Below are positions 31,344 through 40,591 of a DNA stretch of 64,000 bases, in pieces. The notes under the pieces are model-generated. The model saw only the letters and a list, made by a program, of their open reading frames with translations, was not told the DNA's origin and made no database searches. The translations under genes and the position numbers were made by a program. Where the stretch lies: the NCBI RefSeq assembly GCF_003287895.1, contig NZ_CP030280.1:40001-104000 (forward strand). Direction: 5' to 3'. The DNA is from Blautia argi (GTDB lineage Bacteria; Bacillota; Clostridia; Lachnospirales; Lachnospiraceae). Positions within the stretch are counted from its first letter, which is position 1; each line of letters starts with the position of its first letter.

Positions 31344-33140
31344 ATGAAAAACATAACGGCAAAATTACAAAAATGGATAAACCGCTCATTCAGACGGCGA
31401 ATCTCGGTGTTTTTGATACCAATGATTTTGACATTCATACTCGTTGTGAGTGCTGTTAGTTATTATGTTTACGATTCATCGATACTCAGAGAAATGAAAA
31501 AAAATATTACAGGAACTGTAGAACAGGGGAATTATACGGTTGATTTGTATTTTCAAGATGTGAAGACAACAATTGTTCAGCTTACGGATAATGACAGTCT
31601 TCTCTATATGTTGCAAAATTACGATAAAATGTCTCCCACTGAAAAATATTATAAACAGATGGAAATAGATGAAGCACTTATGAATACCAGTTTGATAAGA
31701 GATCATATTTCTGACTGCATCATTGTAGGGTTAAACGGTTATCAGACCAATATGCCGGACCGGCAAAAACTCAAGTATAACAAAAAAATTTTAGAAGAAG
31801 AGTGGCTGCAGACTTATTTAAAAAAAGATAAAAAGTTTTTCTTTACACCCTCTCATCTGGCAGATTATTATCCTGATAATACAGAAAAAAAGCAGGTGAA
31901 TTCAGTTGTTCTTCCTGTTGAGCCTTATGGAGAGAGGCTGGGATATATCATTGTAGATATGGATTTTGGGCGTATGAATGAAATCATAAGCGCACGAAGT
32001 GATATGGGAGAACTCCGCTATCTGATAATAGATGAAAAGGGGCAAATTATTTTTTCTGATGATTGTGAAAAAATCAATAAAAATCTACCTGCTCATGCAC
32101 TGAAAAATATGAAAAAAAGCAATAATTTTTATTTCAAAGATGGAAATAAAAATTATTTTTGCGTACATGAGAAGAGTATTACAACAGGCTGGGAATTATT
32201 AGGACTGATTCCGGAAGATAATATAAAAAAGCCTGCTATCCAGCTTTTAAAGCTTCTCTGTTTCAGTATATTGCCCTGTTTTATGTTGATTGCTATTTTT
32301 GCAGCAACGGCAATTTCCGGAAGAATAAGAAAACCATTAGATGAACTTGTAGAGCAGATGAAAAAAGTGGATATTGAAGAACCGAAAAACTTTCATGTGG
32401 AAAATAGTGTTGGCGAAATTGAAAATCTGGCACAAAAGATAACGGAGATGATTGAAAGAATCAATAATTTAGTGGAACAGGTATATGTGGCGGAAATGCG
32501 GAGTAAAGATGCGCAGATAGAAGCATTAATCAGTCAGATTCAACCGCATTTTTTATATAATACGTTGCAGCTTATAAAGACAGAAGCCGCACTTGGAGAA
32601 TCCCGAAATGCAGCAGAAACTGTAAATTATTTAAGCCGTTTCCTACGTTATACAGTAAATAACCAGGAATTTTATGTAAGTCTTGAACAGGAACTGGAGT
32701 ATGTCCGTTGTTACATGGAAATCTGTAAAAAGCGTTTCCCAGGTAAAATGAATATGGAATTTACTATTGGAGAAGAAGAAATGAACTATCAAATTCCAAA
32801 GCTTATTTTACAACCACTGATTGAAAATTCTGTTAAGTATGGGCTGCGTCCAAAGGGAGAAAAAGGAATTATCCGTATATTAGCTGATGTGGAAGAAGAT
32901 GAAAGTCTGCTGCTCTGTGTGGAAGATAATGGAGTGGGAATGGAACAGGAGAAAATAGAAGAATTGTTGGAAAATGTCAGAAATAATAAAGGCAAGGAAC
33001 ATGTGGGGTTGAGAAATGTACATGAACGCTGTGTACTTTATGGAGATGAAAGTTGCGGAATTCAGAAAATAGAGAGTAAATACCTTCAATATTTCAGAAT
33101 ATATATCAGGGTAAAGAAAGGAGGAGAAATCCATGTATAA
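31344..33140 (+). CDS. Sensor histidine kinase, YesM/LytS-type (His_kinase + HATPase_c)
   Basis: Membrane sensor of a YesM-YesN two-component pair, 598 aa. Helix 1 is at about residues 24-47, followed by an extracytoplasmic sensor of about 240 residues and helix 2 near residues 293-315. A HAMP domain, the His_kinase motif Q-I-Q-P-H-F-L-Y-N-T-L-Q (phospho-acceptor His) and the ATPase with E-N-S-V-K-Y-G-L complete it. ATG 31344 follows GGGAGG. The end overlaps the regulator gene by 8 bp. Such pairs usually control neighbouring CUT1 sugar ABC genes, as here. Confidence 0.93.
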   Translation: MKNITAKLQKWINRSFRRRISVFLIPMILTFILVVSAVSYYVYDSSILREMKKNITGTVEQGNYTVDLYFQDVKTTIVQLTDNDSLLYMLQNYDKMSPTEKYYKQMEIDEALMNTSLIRDHISDCIIVGLNGYQTNMPDRQKLKYNKKILEEEWLQTYLKKDKKFFFTPSHLADYYPDNTEKKQVNSVVLPVEPYGERLGYIIVDMDFGRMNEIISARSDMGELRYLIIDEKGQIIFSDDCEKINKNLPAHALKNMKKSNNFYFKDGNKNYFCVHEKSITTGWELLGLIPEDNIKKPAIQLLKLLCFSILPCFMLIAIFAATAISGRIRKPLDELVEQMKKVDIEEPKNFHVENSVGEIENLAQKITEMIERINNLVEQVYVAEMRSKDAQIEALISQIQPHFLYNTLQLIKTEAALGESRNAAETVNYLSRFLRYTVNNQEFYVSLEQELEYVRCYMEICKKRFPGKMNMEFTIGEEEMNYQIPKLILQPLIENSVKYGLRPKGEKGIIRILADVEEDESLLLCVEDNGVGMEQEKIEELLENVRNNKGKEHVGLRNVHERCVLYGDESCGIQKIESKYLQYFRIYIRVKKGGEIHV

Positions 33141-34643
33141 AATACTGTTTGCAGATGATGAGGAGAATGTGCTCCGTTATCTTCCGATAGCAATAGACTG
33201 GGAAACGCTGGGAATTGGAGAAATGCGGACTGCATCTGACGGAAAAGATGCACTGACACAGGCAAAAGAGTTTCAACCAGATATAGCGCTGGTAGATGTG
33301 GAAATGCCGGGAATGGATGGATTGGAGTTTTGCCGCAGAGTGTTGAAAATTCTTCCGAAATTGAAACTGGTAATAGTGTCTGCTTTTGACAGATTCGATT
33401 ACGCAAAACGCGCAATAGAAATTGGTGTCGTAGATTATATTCTGAAGCCCGTAGATGAAGAAGAATTAGAAAAGTTAATATCCAAAATTGTAAATAATCT
33501 GAATAAATCTAAAAAAGAAAGCCGAAGCATAGAAGAAATAAAGCAGAAGGCTTTGGAAAAGGAAATCCATGAATTTGCAGAGCAGATTATAAAGAACGAT
33601 GTGGGAGAGTTGGAGCTGGAGAAGGAATTTCCGTTTCTGGAGCTGTATGAAAATGTGAGTCTGGTTCTATGGGATAATGATAATATTTCAAACAGAAAAC
33701 TCCCATTTGAGGAGGAAGAGAGCGGATTTTTCAATTCGCTTTGCAGGCAATCTATGGTGCTTTTTCTGGAAAAGAAATGATAATATTTCTATGTGGGAGC
33801 AGATAGAAGAGATTACTGCAGAAGGAAAAAGAAAAAAGGAGAAATTTCGCTTTTTTTATACTCGGAAAAAAGAGAATGAAACACTTGCTATATGTCTGTA
33901 TCGGTGTTTTAAAGCTTATGAAACAGCTTTTTATACTGGTGAAATTCATAAAGAGGCAAGAAATCAATCTTATAATTATGAAAAAGGAGAACTCCCAATT
34001 CCTGATCTGCACGAAGCCATTGATTATCTGGCACAGGAAGGAGATGTCAGCAGGATTGAATTGCTCATGAGAAAAGCATTAGACCGGGCTTTTGAGGAAA
34101 AAAAGACGGTTATAGATATCTGCAGCATGATATTTGATATTTTTATTTCTTTAAAAATATATCTGACAAAAAGCTGTCAGGAAGAAGCGTTGAAAATATT
34201 TCGTAGAATGAGTATATGGACCTTTTTGTGCTGTGGGACAAGAGAAGAACTATATGATTTTGTATATAAAGAATTAAAAGAATTGCAAGATTTTCTGGAA
34301 ACCAGAAAGGAGGGACACGAAAACTATTATATTGTAAAAGTTGCAAAAACATATACAAAAGAGAATTATAAGAATCCGAATCTTTCGCTGCAGGAAGTTG
34401 CAGATGCTGTTGGAATCAGCAGGACATATTTTTCAACGGTTTTTCGGGATCTGACAGGAGAAAAATACTGGGACTATCTTTACGGGCTGCCGTATTGAGC
34501 AGGCGAAAAAGCTTCTGCGTGAAACAAATTTATCTCAGGGGGAAATCAGTATTATGGTGGGATATACCAGTGAATTTCACTTCAGCCGTAAATTCAAGGA
34601 AACCGTAGGACTTTCTCCAAACAAATTTCGGAAGGGAATGTAA
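33133..34643 (+). pseudogene. YesN-type response regulator (REC + AraC HTH), two +1 frameshifts
   Basis: Partner of the upstream kinase. Frame 1 encodes the receiver domain (F-A-D-D-E-E, phospho-Asp in A-L-V-D-V-E-M-P-G-M-D-G, Lys in I-L-K-P-V-D). Reading stops at 33780, where an extra A in the run 33775-33777 shifts the frame. The second frame continues with N-D-N-I-S-M-W-E to the first AraC helix pair. It then stops near 34498 because of an extra T in 34479-34481. The third frame completes the domain with R-I-E-Q-A-K-K-L-L-R-E and L-S-P-N-K-F-R-K-G-M. Correcting both gives a normal regulator of about 500 aa. Either the gene is dead or both are sequence errors. Confidence 0.88.
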
Positions 34644-34692
34644 AAAGCAAAAGCTTAATATCTGACAAAAAACAGAAATTTTTTGCATACCT

Positions 34693-34721
34693 TTGTATCT
34701 CTGGAAATGGTATCTTATAAC
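34693..34721 (+). promoter_or_regulatory. Promoter of the sugar ABC operon
   Basis: TTGTAT at 34693-34698, 17 bp, TATAAC at 34716-34721, then 31 bp to the substrate-binding protein ATG with AAAGGAG in between. This is probably the target of the YesN-type regulator. Confidence 0.6.
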
Positions 34722-34752
34722 TAACGAAAGAACACAAAGGAGTGGAAATCAA

Positions 34753-36018
34753 ATGAAAAAGATGAACTGGAAAAAATGGGTTTCAATTTTAGGAACAGTG
34801 GTTCTGGGAACAGGCGCTTTGGCTGGTTGCGGAGCAGAAGAGGAAAAAGTGTCCAATGAACCGGGAAAAGGAAAACTTACAATTATGTCCTGGTACTCAC
34901 CAAAGGATTTTGCGCCGGTACTGGACGGCTTTAAAGAGAAGTATCCGGATTTGGAAATTGATTTTCAAAATGTTCCGAATGAGGGAAATCAGTACCAGCA
35001 GAAACTGAATCTTCTGGCAAATTCTGAAGAACTTCCGGATGTATTTTGGATTCGCGGACCAATTACAAATTTTGCAAAAAACGGATATATGAAAGATATT
35101 TCTGAAATGGAGTCAGTACAGAAGCTTGCAGACACTTATAAAGAGGACTATTCCTATGATGGTAAGGTATACGCATACGCACCTGACTCATGGGTGGGTG
35201 GAATGTTTTATAATAAAGATCTCTATGAAGAATATGGATTCCAACCGCCAAAAGATTGGGCAGAATTTATAGAACAGTCTAAAGTGTTTCTGGAAAATGG
35301 AATCAAGCCATTAGGTATGTTTGGCGCAGCGCTTCCTGATCTTATTTATTGGCTTCATGACACGGAAGGAATAGCAAAAGATCCGGAGTTAGATGACAAG
35401 ATTAACAGTGGTGAGATGAAATTCAGCGAAGTATATAGCGATGTAATGGAATTGTGGTATAAAGATTGTGTAGAAACAGGAATTGTTTCTCAGGATATGG
35501 TCAGCATTACAGATGAACAGAGATTAGATGAGTTTGCAACAGGTAAAGCAGCAGCGACTCTGACAGGTCCATGGGCAATCAAAGGTCTTAAGGAAAAGAA
35601 TCCGGAGTTGAATATAGGGGTTGTGCCGTTTGTGGGAACGGAAGGAAATACATATGCAATGGGTGCAACAAATATTGGTATTGCAATCAATGCAAAGGCT
35701 AAAAATCCTGAAAATGCCGAACTTTTCCTGGAATATATGGGAACAGGTGAAACTTTACAGAAATATCAGGGCGTAACAGGGAACTTCCTTGGTGTAGAAG
35801 GAGTGGAATATGAGGTGGATCCGGCTATGGAACCTATGAAGGAATATGCAGAAAGCGGTAAATTCCTGATTCCTACATCAAAATGGACTTATACAGATAC
35901 CATTGACGCTATGATGCAAAGAGGTACACAGGAAATCGTAATGGGAACAAAGACCGTGGAGGACGTACTGAAGGAAGTGGACGATAAGATGGCTGAATTG
36001 CTTGCAAGCGAGCAGTAA
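34753..36018 (+). CDS. Carbohydrate ABC transporter substrate-binding lipoprotein (CUT1)
   Basis: Extracellular solute-binding protein family 1, 421 aa. The signal peptide ends in lipobox L-A-G-C at about residue 25. The mature protein has F-K-E-K-Y-P-D-L, N-L-L-A-N-S-E-E-L-P-D-V-F-W and T-G-P-W-A-I-K-G, all typical of this family. It is first in an operon with two permeases. Sugar specificity cannot be read, but the GH43 enzymes behind suggest a plant-derived oligosaccharide. Confidence 0.93.
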   Translation: MKKMNWKKWVSILGTVVLGTGALAGCGAEEEKVSNEPGKGKLTIMSWYSPKDFAPVLDGFKEKYPDLEIDFQNVPNEGNQYQQKLNLLANSEELPDVFWIRGPITNFAKNGYMKDISEMESVQKLADTYKEDYSYDGKVYAYAPDSWVGGMFYNKDLYEEYGFQPPKDWAEFIEQSKVFLENGIKPLGMFGAALPDLIYWLHDTEGIAKDPELDDKINSGEMKFSEVYSDVMELWYKDCVETGIVSQDMVSITDEQRLDEFATGKAAATLTGPWAIKGLKEKNPELNIGVVPFVGTEGNTYAMGATNIGIAINAKAKNPENAELFLEYMGTGETLQKYQGVTGNFLGVEGVEYEVDPAMEPMKEYAESGKFLIPTSKWTYTDTIDAMMQRGTQEIVMGTKTVEDVLKEVDDKMAELLASEQ

Positions 36019-36070
36019 GAAAGCATCCGGTTTACAATACAGTAATGAAAAAAACAGGGTGAATGACAGA

Positions 36071-36103
36071 AAGTGGCTGCTGGATCATTCAGCAGCCACT
36101 TTT
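36071..36103 (+). terminator. Hairpin terminator between binding-protein and permease genes
   Basis: AAGTGGCTGCTG (36071-36082) and CAGCAGCCACTT (36090-36101) form a perfect 12-bp stem followed by TTTT. Placed inside the operon, it should reduce read-through so that the binding protein exceeds the permeases. Confidence 0.85.
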
Positions 36104-36138
36104 GCACCCAAAATAGGAAAAACAGGAGGTATAAACAA

Positions 36139-37032
36139 ATGAATAAAAGATTTCAGTTAAAACGGGAACTGCCCTGGGTCTTGTTCGTTCTTCCCGCTCT
36201 TGTGATTTATTGTACAGTTACAGTAATACCTACGCTACAGACTATGGGATATTCTCTCACAAATTTTAACGGACTTTCCACAAATTTTAAATTTGTAGGA
36301 TTGGAAAACTATGTTCGTATTTTTCATAATAAAGATGCAGTAACAGCGATTACGAATAGTTTGCTGTATGGATTTTGTGTACCGGCACTGGTAACTTGTC
36401 TGGCAATTCCTCTGGCATTGATATTGAACAGTAAGATAAAATCCAAAAATATTCTTCGTGCAGTGTTCTTCTTTCCATCGGTAATCAGCACATTGTTTAT
36501 TGGATTTATCTGGAAATTTATCTTATCCCCGTCAACAATGGGATTGATTAATGGTATGCGTGCAGCAGATGGAAAAGAACCGTTACTTCTGCTGGCTGAC
36601 CCGAAAATGGCTATGGTTCTTTTGATTTTCGTAACAGTATGGGCTTCCACAGGTTGGCATGCATGTATTTATATTGCAAATTTACAGACGATTTCCAGTG
36701 ACTATTATGAGGCTGCAACTATTGACGGAGCAACATCATGGCAGAAATTCCGTAATATTACATTTCCTATGCTGGCGCCTGCAATGACATCTTCCCTGCT
36801 GCTTTTGCTTACAAGCAGCCTGAAGGCTTTTGATATGCCTTTTGCACTGACAAATGGCGGCCCGGGAAGGGCGACTACGATGATTACACAGATGATTATT
36901 GACGAAGGAGTTACTGCAAATCAGGTTGGTTATGCATCAGCGATGTCCTTTTTATTCCTGGTAATTATCTCAATTGTAAGCATGCTTCAGACAGCATATT
37001 TAAACAAACGAGAACGGCAATTATACGAATAG
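36139..37032 (+). CDS. Carbohydrate ABC transporter permease (MalF/LplB type)
   Basis: First membrane subunit of the sugar importer, 297 aa, six helices. The EAA loop reads E-A-A-T-I-D-G-A-T-S-W-Q-K-F, which docks on the shared ATPase MsmK/UgpC type; that ATPase is not encoded in this locus. ATG 36139 follows AGGAGG. The motif N-F-N-G-L-S near residue 50 is typical of LplB/YurN-like permeases. Confidence 0.93.
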   Translation: MNKRFQLKRELPWVLFVLPALVIYCTVTVIPTLQTMGYSLTNFNGLSTNFKFVGLENYVRIFHNKDAVTAITNSLLYGFCVPALVTCLAIPLALILNSKIKSKNILRAVFFFPSVISTLFIGFIWKFILSPSTMGLINGMRAADGKEPLLLLADPKMAMVLLIFVTVWASTGWHACIYIANLQTISSDYYEAATIDGATSWQKFRNITFPMLAPAMTSSLLLLLTSSLKAFDMPFALTNGGPGRATTMITQMIIDEGVTANQVGYASAMSFLFLVIISIVSMLQTAYLNKRERQLYE

Positions 37033-37044
37033 GAGGCAAAAAAC

Positions 37045-37872
37045 ATGGGAAAAAAATATACAAAGAAAACATTTGCTGCAGAAATTTTGATGGTTGCCCT
37101 GGCGCTTGTTTTTGTGATACCGGTTTATTATCTGGTAGTGTCTACGTTTAAAGGACAGCAGGAAATCATGGAACATCCGCTTGCGCTTCCGGCGGCGTTT
37201 ACTCTTGAGAATTATGGCCGTGCGCTGGAAAGTATGGATTTTTGGCGCAATTTCGGAAATTCTCTACTTATAACTCTGGTATCCGTAGTTCTCATTGTAA
37301 TATTTGGAGCAATGGCAGCATTTTCTATCTGCAGACACCATACAAAATTTTCAAAATTCCTCAGTGTATTTTTTCTACTGGGATTTATGGTGCCAACGCA
37401 GGCAACGATGCTTCCTCTTTTTACAGTAATGAAAAATCTGCATTTGATTAACACATACCAGGGAATGATTCTTTTACACAGCAATCAGTGTATATTTGCC
37501 TTTTTAATGTATAGGGGATTTATTCAGACAGTACCCAGAGAACTTGAGGAAGCGGCGCAGATTGACGGATGTAATATCTGGCGTGTGTTCTGGAATATTT
37601 CCTTTCCGCTTTTGAAACCCATTACCACTACAATTGTGATTTTTAATGTCATGTGGATTTGGAATGATTTTATGCTGACGTATCTCTTCCTGAATTCATC
37701 AGATAAGGCCACTCTTGTTATGCAGGTTTATAATGGAATCGGAATGTTCTCAAACGATTGGTCACTGATGATGCCGGCTCTTGTGATTGCACTGTTTCCT
37801 ATGGTTGTTTTCTATCTGGTTATGCAGAAAAGAATTGTGGAGGGCGTGGCAGCAGGTTCTGTGAAAGGATGA
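37045..37872 (+). CDS. Carbohydrate ABC transporter permease (MalG type)
   Basis: Second membrane subunit, 275 aa, six helices. The EAA loop is E-A-A-Q-I-D-G-C-N-I-W-R-V-F and the periplasmic loop has P-T-Q-A-T-M-L-P-L-F. It starts 12 bp after the first permease and ends 1 bp before the GH43 gene, so all are one operon. Confidence 0.93.
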   Translation: MGKKYTKKTFAAEILMVALALVFVIPVYYLVVSTFKGQQEIMEHPLALPAAFTLENYGRALESMDFWRNFGNSLLITLVSVVLIVIFGAMAAFSICRHHTKFSKFLSVFFLLGFMVPTQATMLPLFTVMKNLHLINTYQGMILLHSNQCIFAFLMYRGFIQTVPRELEEAAQIDGCNIWRVFWNISFPLLKPITTTIVIFNVMWIWNDFMLTYLFLNSSDKATLVMQVYNGIGMFSNDWSLMMPALVIALFPMVVFYLVMQKRIVEGVAAGSVKG

Positions 37873-37873
37873 T

Positions 37874-38785
37874 ATGGATATGAAAAATGCCGGCTATTTG
37901 TTTTGCTTTTTTACCGGAAAGGAAAAAAATGAAAAAGATGAGCAAGTTTACTTTGCTTTGAGCAGAGATGGATTACATTGGGAGGATTTGAATGGACAAA
38001 AGCCCCTGCTTTGTTCTGAAATTGGAACAAAAGGGGTAAGAGATCCGTTTCTTATCCGGCTTGAGGATAAGAAGAAATACATTATTATAGCAACAGACCT
38101 TCATATTGCATCTGGAACCAGTTGGGAGGAAGCAGTACACAATGGCAGTACAAAGCTGGTATGCTGGGAATCTTCAGATTTGCTGCACTGGTCAGAGCCA
38201 TATTTTTTTGATACGGAAATGGCAGATGCCGGCTGTGTATGGGCGCCGGAGGCCGTGTATGACAGGGAAAACGGCTGTTATATGGTTTTTTGGTCGGCAA
38301 TGACAGAGAGAAACGGAGAGAAAAGGCATAGAGTTTATGCCAGCCGGACAAAGGATTTTCACAATTTTTCGAAAGCGTTTCTTTATCTGGAAAAAGATAC
38401 GGACATTATTGATATGACGATTGTCTATGAGGACGGGGAGTATTATCGTTTCTATAAGGATGAAGAGAATGCAGAGATACATATGGATCATGCAAAAAGG
38501 CTTATGGACAAATTTATTCCTGTGGAGAAGCCTTTTTCAGAGAAGCCGGAAGGAGTGGAAGGACCGGCAGTTTTTCCTCTGGGAAACAAAAAGGGCTGGT
38601 GTCTGCTTTTGGATTATTTCAGAGAGCAGAAAGGCTATGTCCCTTTTGTGACAGAGAAACTTTCAGGGGCAAAATTCAAAGAACTTCCGGAAGAATGTTA
38701 TAATTTCGGCAGATTGAAAAAAAGGCATGGTTCTATATTAAATCTGACGCAGGAAGAATGGAGCCGTTTTGAAAAACTGAGGTAA
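37874..38785 (+). CDS. Glycoside hydrolase family 43-like protein
   Basis: A 303-aa cytoplasmic five-bladed beta-propeller enzyme without signal peptide. Blade motifs include R-D-P-F-L-I near residue 57, C-V-W-A-P-E-A-V-Y-D near residue 118 and W-S-E-P-Y-F. The W-A-P-E and R-D-P patterns are GH43 hallmarks, acting on arabinose- or xylose-containing oligosaccharides. It lies directly behind the importer permeases, so it probably cuts the imported sugar. The precise bond is unknown. Confidence 0.8.
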   Translation: MDMKNAGYLFCFFTGKEKNEKDEQVYFALSRDGLHWEDLNGQKPLLCSEIGTKGVRDPFLIRLEDKKKYIIIATDLHIASGTSWEEAVHNGSTKLVCWESSDLLHWSEPYFFDTEMADAGCVWAPEAVYDRENGCYMVFWSAMTERNGEKRHRVYASRTKDFHNFSKAFLYLEKDTDIIDMTIVYEDGEYYRFYKDEENAEIHMDHAKRLMDKFIPVEKPFSEKPEGVEGPAVFPLGNKKGWCLLLDYFREQKGYVPFVTEKLSGAKFKELPEECYNFGRLKKRHGSILNLTQEEWSRFEKLR

Positions 38786-38827
38786 AGGGAGATTTGTATT
38801 AAGTTAGAAAAGCAGGAGGAATATTTT

Positions 38828-39760
38828 ATGAAGCTCATACCTGAGGCGCCGCTTTTCAGGGATCCAATATATGACGGAGCGGCGGATCCTTCAATTATAT
38901 GGAATTCCATGGAAAAAACGTGGTGGATTTTTTATACAAACCGCCGTGCCTTTTCACCAAAATCCGGCATTGAATATGTACATGGTACAGATATTGGCAT
39001 TGCCAGTTCAGATGATGGCGGAAAAACCTGGGTTTACCGGGGTACGGCAAATGGGTTGAATTATGAAAAGGGACGGAATACATACTGGGCGCCAGAGGTG
39101 ATAGAACATGAAGGCACTTATCATATGTATGTTTCCTATGTGCAGGGGATACCTTCTTCATGGGAGTATCCCAGGGCAATCCTTCATTATACAAGTCTTA
39201 ATTTATGGGACTGGAAGTTTGAAAGTAAGCTTTCTCTTTCATCAGAGAGGGTAATTGATGCTTGTGTTTTCCGTCTGAAAGATGGTCAATGGAAAATGTG
39301 GTACAAAGATGAGCTTCACGGAAGTTTCAGTTATACGGCATACAGCAGGGACTTATATAACTGGACAGTAGGAGAGGCTGAAATTACAGACTGTCCTCAC
39401 GAGGGACCGAATGTGTTTTGGTTTCATGAAAAGTATTGGCTGATTACAGATACATGGGAAGGAATGGGCGTTTATGTGAGTGAAGATGCCCATAATTGGA
39501 AAAGGTGCAAAGACATTCTTGCAGAACCGGGGAACCGCAGGGATGATGGTACAATCGGCAACCATGGAGATGTGCTTGTGATAAATGACAAAGCGTATAT
39601 TTTTTATTTTACCCATCCAGAGGTAAGTGCAGAACAACGCAAAAATCCGGATTTTTGTTGGGAATACAGGCATAAAAGGAGTTCCATACAGGTTGCAGAG
39701 CTAGTCTTTGAGAATGGCGAACTTATATGTGATAGAAATCATGTAGAATTGGAGCTTTAA
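38828..39760 (+). CDS. GH43/GH32-clan beta-propeller glycosidase
   Basis: A 310-aa intracellular protein with D-G-A-A-D-P-S-I-I-W near residue 18 (catalytic-base blade), G-R-N-T-Y-W-A-P-E-V-I-E near residue 88, E-G-P-N-V-F-W-F near residue 190 and N-H-G-D-V near residue 240. These spaced Asp/Glu/Glu blades fit the GH43/GH32 clan. It is a second, different enzyme in the same operon 42 bp after the first, suggesting stepwise breakdown of one substrate. The substrate is not determined. Confidence 0.78.
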   Translation: MKLIPEAPLFRDPIYDGAADPSIIWNSMEKTWWIFYTNRRAFSPKSGIEYVHGTDIGIASSDDGGKTWVYRGTANGLNYEKGRNTYWAPEVIEHEGTYHMYVSYVQGIPSSWEYPRAILHYTSLNLWDWKFESKLSLSSERVIDACVFRLKDGQWKMWYKDELHGSFSYTAYSRDLYNWTVGEAEITDCPHEGPNVFWFHEKYWLITDTWEGMGVYVSEDAHNWKRCKDILAEPGNRRDDGTIGNHGDVLVINDKAYIFYFTHPEVSAEQRKNPDFCWEYRHKRSSIQVAELVFENGELICDRNHVELEL

Positions 39761-39908
39761 CAGGGAGTATGTGACATGGTATATTGTTATTCAGAATCAT
39801 AAAAGTCCTGTTTTGAAAATAAACTGCTTGAAAAAGTGCAGAAAGTATAGTATTATGGAAAGCAGATGTAATTAAAAGCTTGAAAAATAGCTGATAATTA
39901 AATAAAAG

Positions 39909-39959
39909 TTGCCATAACAAAAGTCCTGAAAACCGCGTGTTTTCAAGGGGAAATGGCAA
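39909..39959. repeat. Hairpin just upstream of the split tRNA-Arg
   Basis: TTGCCAT (39909-39915) pairs with ATGGCAA (39953-39959), with an inner GAAAAC/GTTTTC arm. No T run follows. A promoter-like TTGAAA-17-TATTAT lies upstream at 39828-39856. The remaining spacer after the glycosidase shows nothing else. Confidence 0.5.
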
Positions 39960-39961
39960 TT

Positions 39962-39999
39962 GTCTCGTTAGTTAAATGGATATAACAGGGTCCTCCTAA
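39962..39999 (+). pseudogene. tRNA-Arg(CCU), 5' half, interrupted in the anticodon loop
   Basis: 38 nt fit a tRNA 5' half: acceptor GTCTCGT, TA, a D-arm (GTTA...TAAC), A26, anticodon stem GGGTC and loop CTCCTAA with anticodon CCT at 39995-39997. What follows does not pair. The matching 3' half is at 42503-42536: its GACTC closes the anticodon stem (one G-T) and ACGAGAC pairs perfectly with the acceptor. Joined, they give a normal 72-nt tRNA. The gene has been split by the 2.5-kb integrase cassette. Confidence 0.88.
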
Positions 40000-40202
40000 G
40001 GTTTGAATTGTGTACTTTCATTTTTTGAAAAAATTGGAAGTTCGAAAGCAAGATGAGGTTCTTTTAAAAAGGTGGGTACATCGCCCTTAACTATAGGGAC
40101 AAACGAGGGCAAAAAAGCCCAGAAAAATAGGATAATTCGGATACCGATTCCGAAACTTGAAAAAGGTCAGAAAGCCTTATTTTAAGCCAAAAATCGGCGT
40201 AA

Positions 40203-40240
40203 GTTTCCTTAGTTTAATGGATAGAACAAGTGCCTCCTAA
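40203..40240 (+). pseudogene. Second orphan tRNA-Arg(CCU) 5' half
   Basis: Again exactly 38 nt: acceptor GTTTCCT, TA, D-arm GTTTAATGGATAGAAC, A, anticodon stem AGTGC and loop CTCCTAA with CCT. It breaks at the same position as the half at 39962. No 3' half with GCACT and AGGAAAC was found in the cassette. It looks like the target of another insertion event. Confidence 0.8.
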
Positions 40241-40283
40241 GGGCTTGTTGGAACAATCGCCCAACACTGAAAATTTTATATAC

Positions 40284-40360
40284 GTCCATGTACCTCAGCA
40301 GGATAGAGGGTTCGCCTCCTAAGCGAAACGCCGCAGGTTCGATTCCTGTCATGGACGCCA
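40284..40360 (+). tRNA. tRNA-Arg(CCU), complete, inside the cassette
   Basis: All arms pair. The acceptor GTCCATG pairs with CATGGAC, the anticodon stem TTCGC pairs with GCGAA around loop CTCCTAA (anticodon CCT), and the T-arm is GCAGG-TTCGATT-CCTGT. CCA is encoded at 40358-40360, while the split chromosomal tRNA lacks an encoded CCA. It reads AGG codons and can replace the gene destroyed by the cassette. Its acceptor and anticodon stems differ from the host copy, so it is not a repair of the host gene. Confidence 0.95.
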
Positions 40361-40369
40361 GTAAACAAC

Positions 40370-40408
40370 GCTGTAAGCCTTTGTTTTCAAGGGTTTACAG
40401 CTTTTTTT
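40370..40408 (+). terminator. Terminator of the cassette tRNA-Arg
   Basis: GCTGTAAgCC (40370-40379) pairs with GGgTTTACAGC (40391-40401), followed by seven T residues, ten bases after the tRNA CCA. Confidence 0.85.
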
Positions 40409-40540
40409 GTTATCACGGACAGGGAAGCGAATGTATGGCTGCTTATGTCCGTGGGAATTTCCAAAAGTCATTTATTTTGCAAGATAGCTTGCTAACGCTC
40501 ATTTAAGGTAGATGATGATTTCATGGATTTTTACGGTTTT

Positions 40541-40570
40541 TGCTAACACTTTTTTGTTAGCAGTTTTTTC
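40541..40570 (+). terminator. Inverted repeat with T run upstream of int end
   Basis: TGCTAACA and TGTTAGCA flank a T-rich loop and are followed by TTTTTT on the plus strand. It faces int and may block read-through from the tRNA side. A second hairpin at 40582-40611 (AAGCCCTTT/AAAGGGTTT) includes the int stop codon. Confidence 0.6.
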
Positions 40571-40591
40571 TGTTTGGAACAAAGCCCTTTG

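Noticed and set aside
34498..34643. Separate small HTH gene after the broken regulator
   Set aside because: The residues continue the AraC domain exactly after removing one T, so this is the end of the regulator gene.
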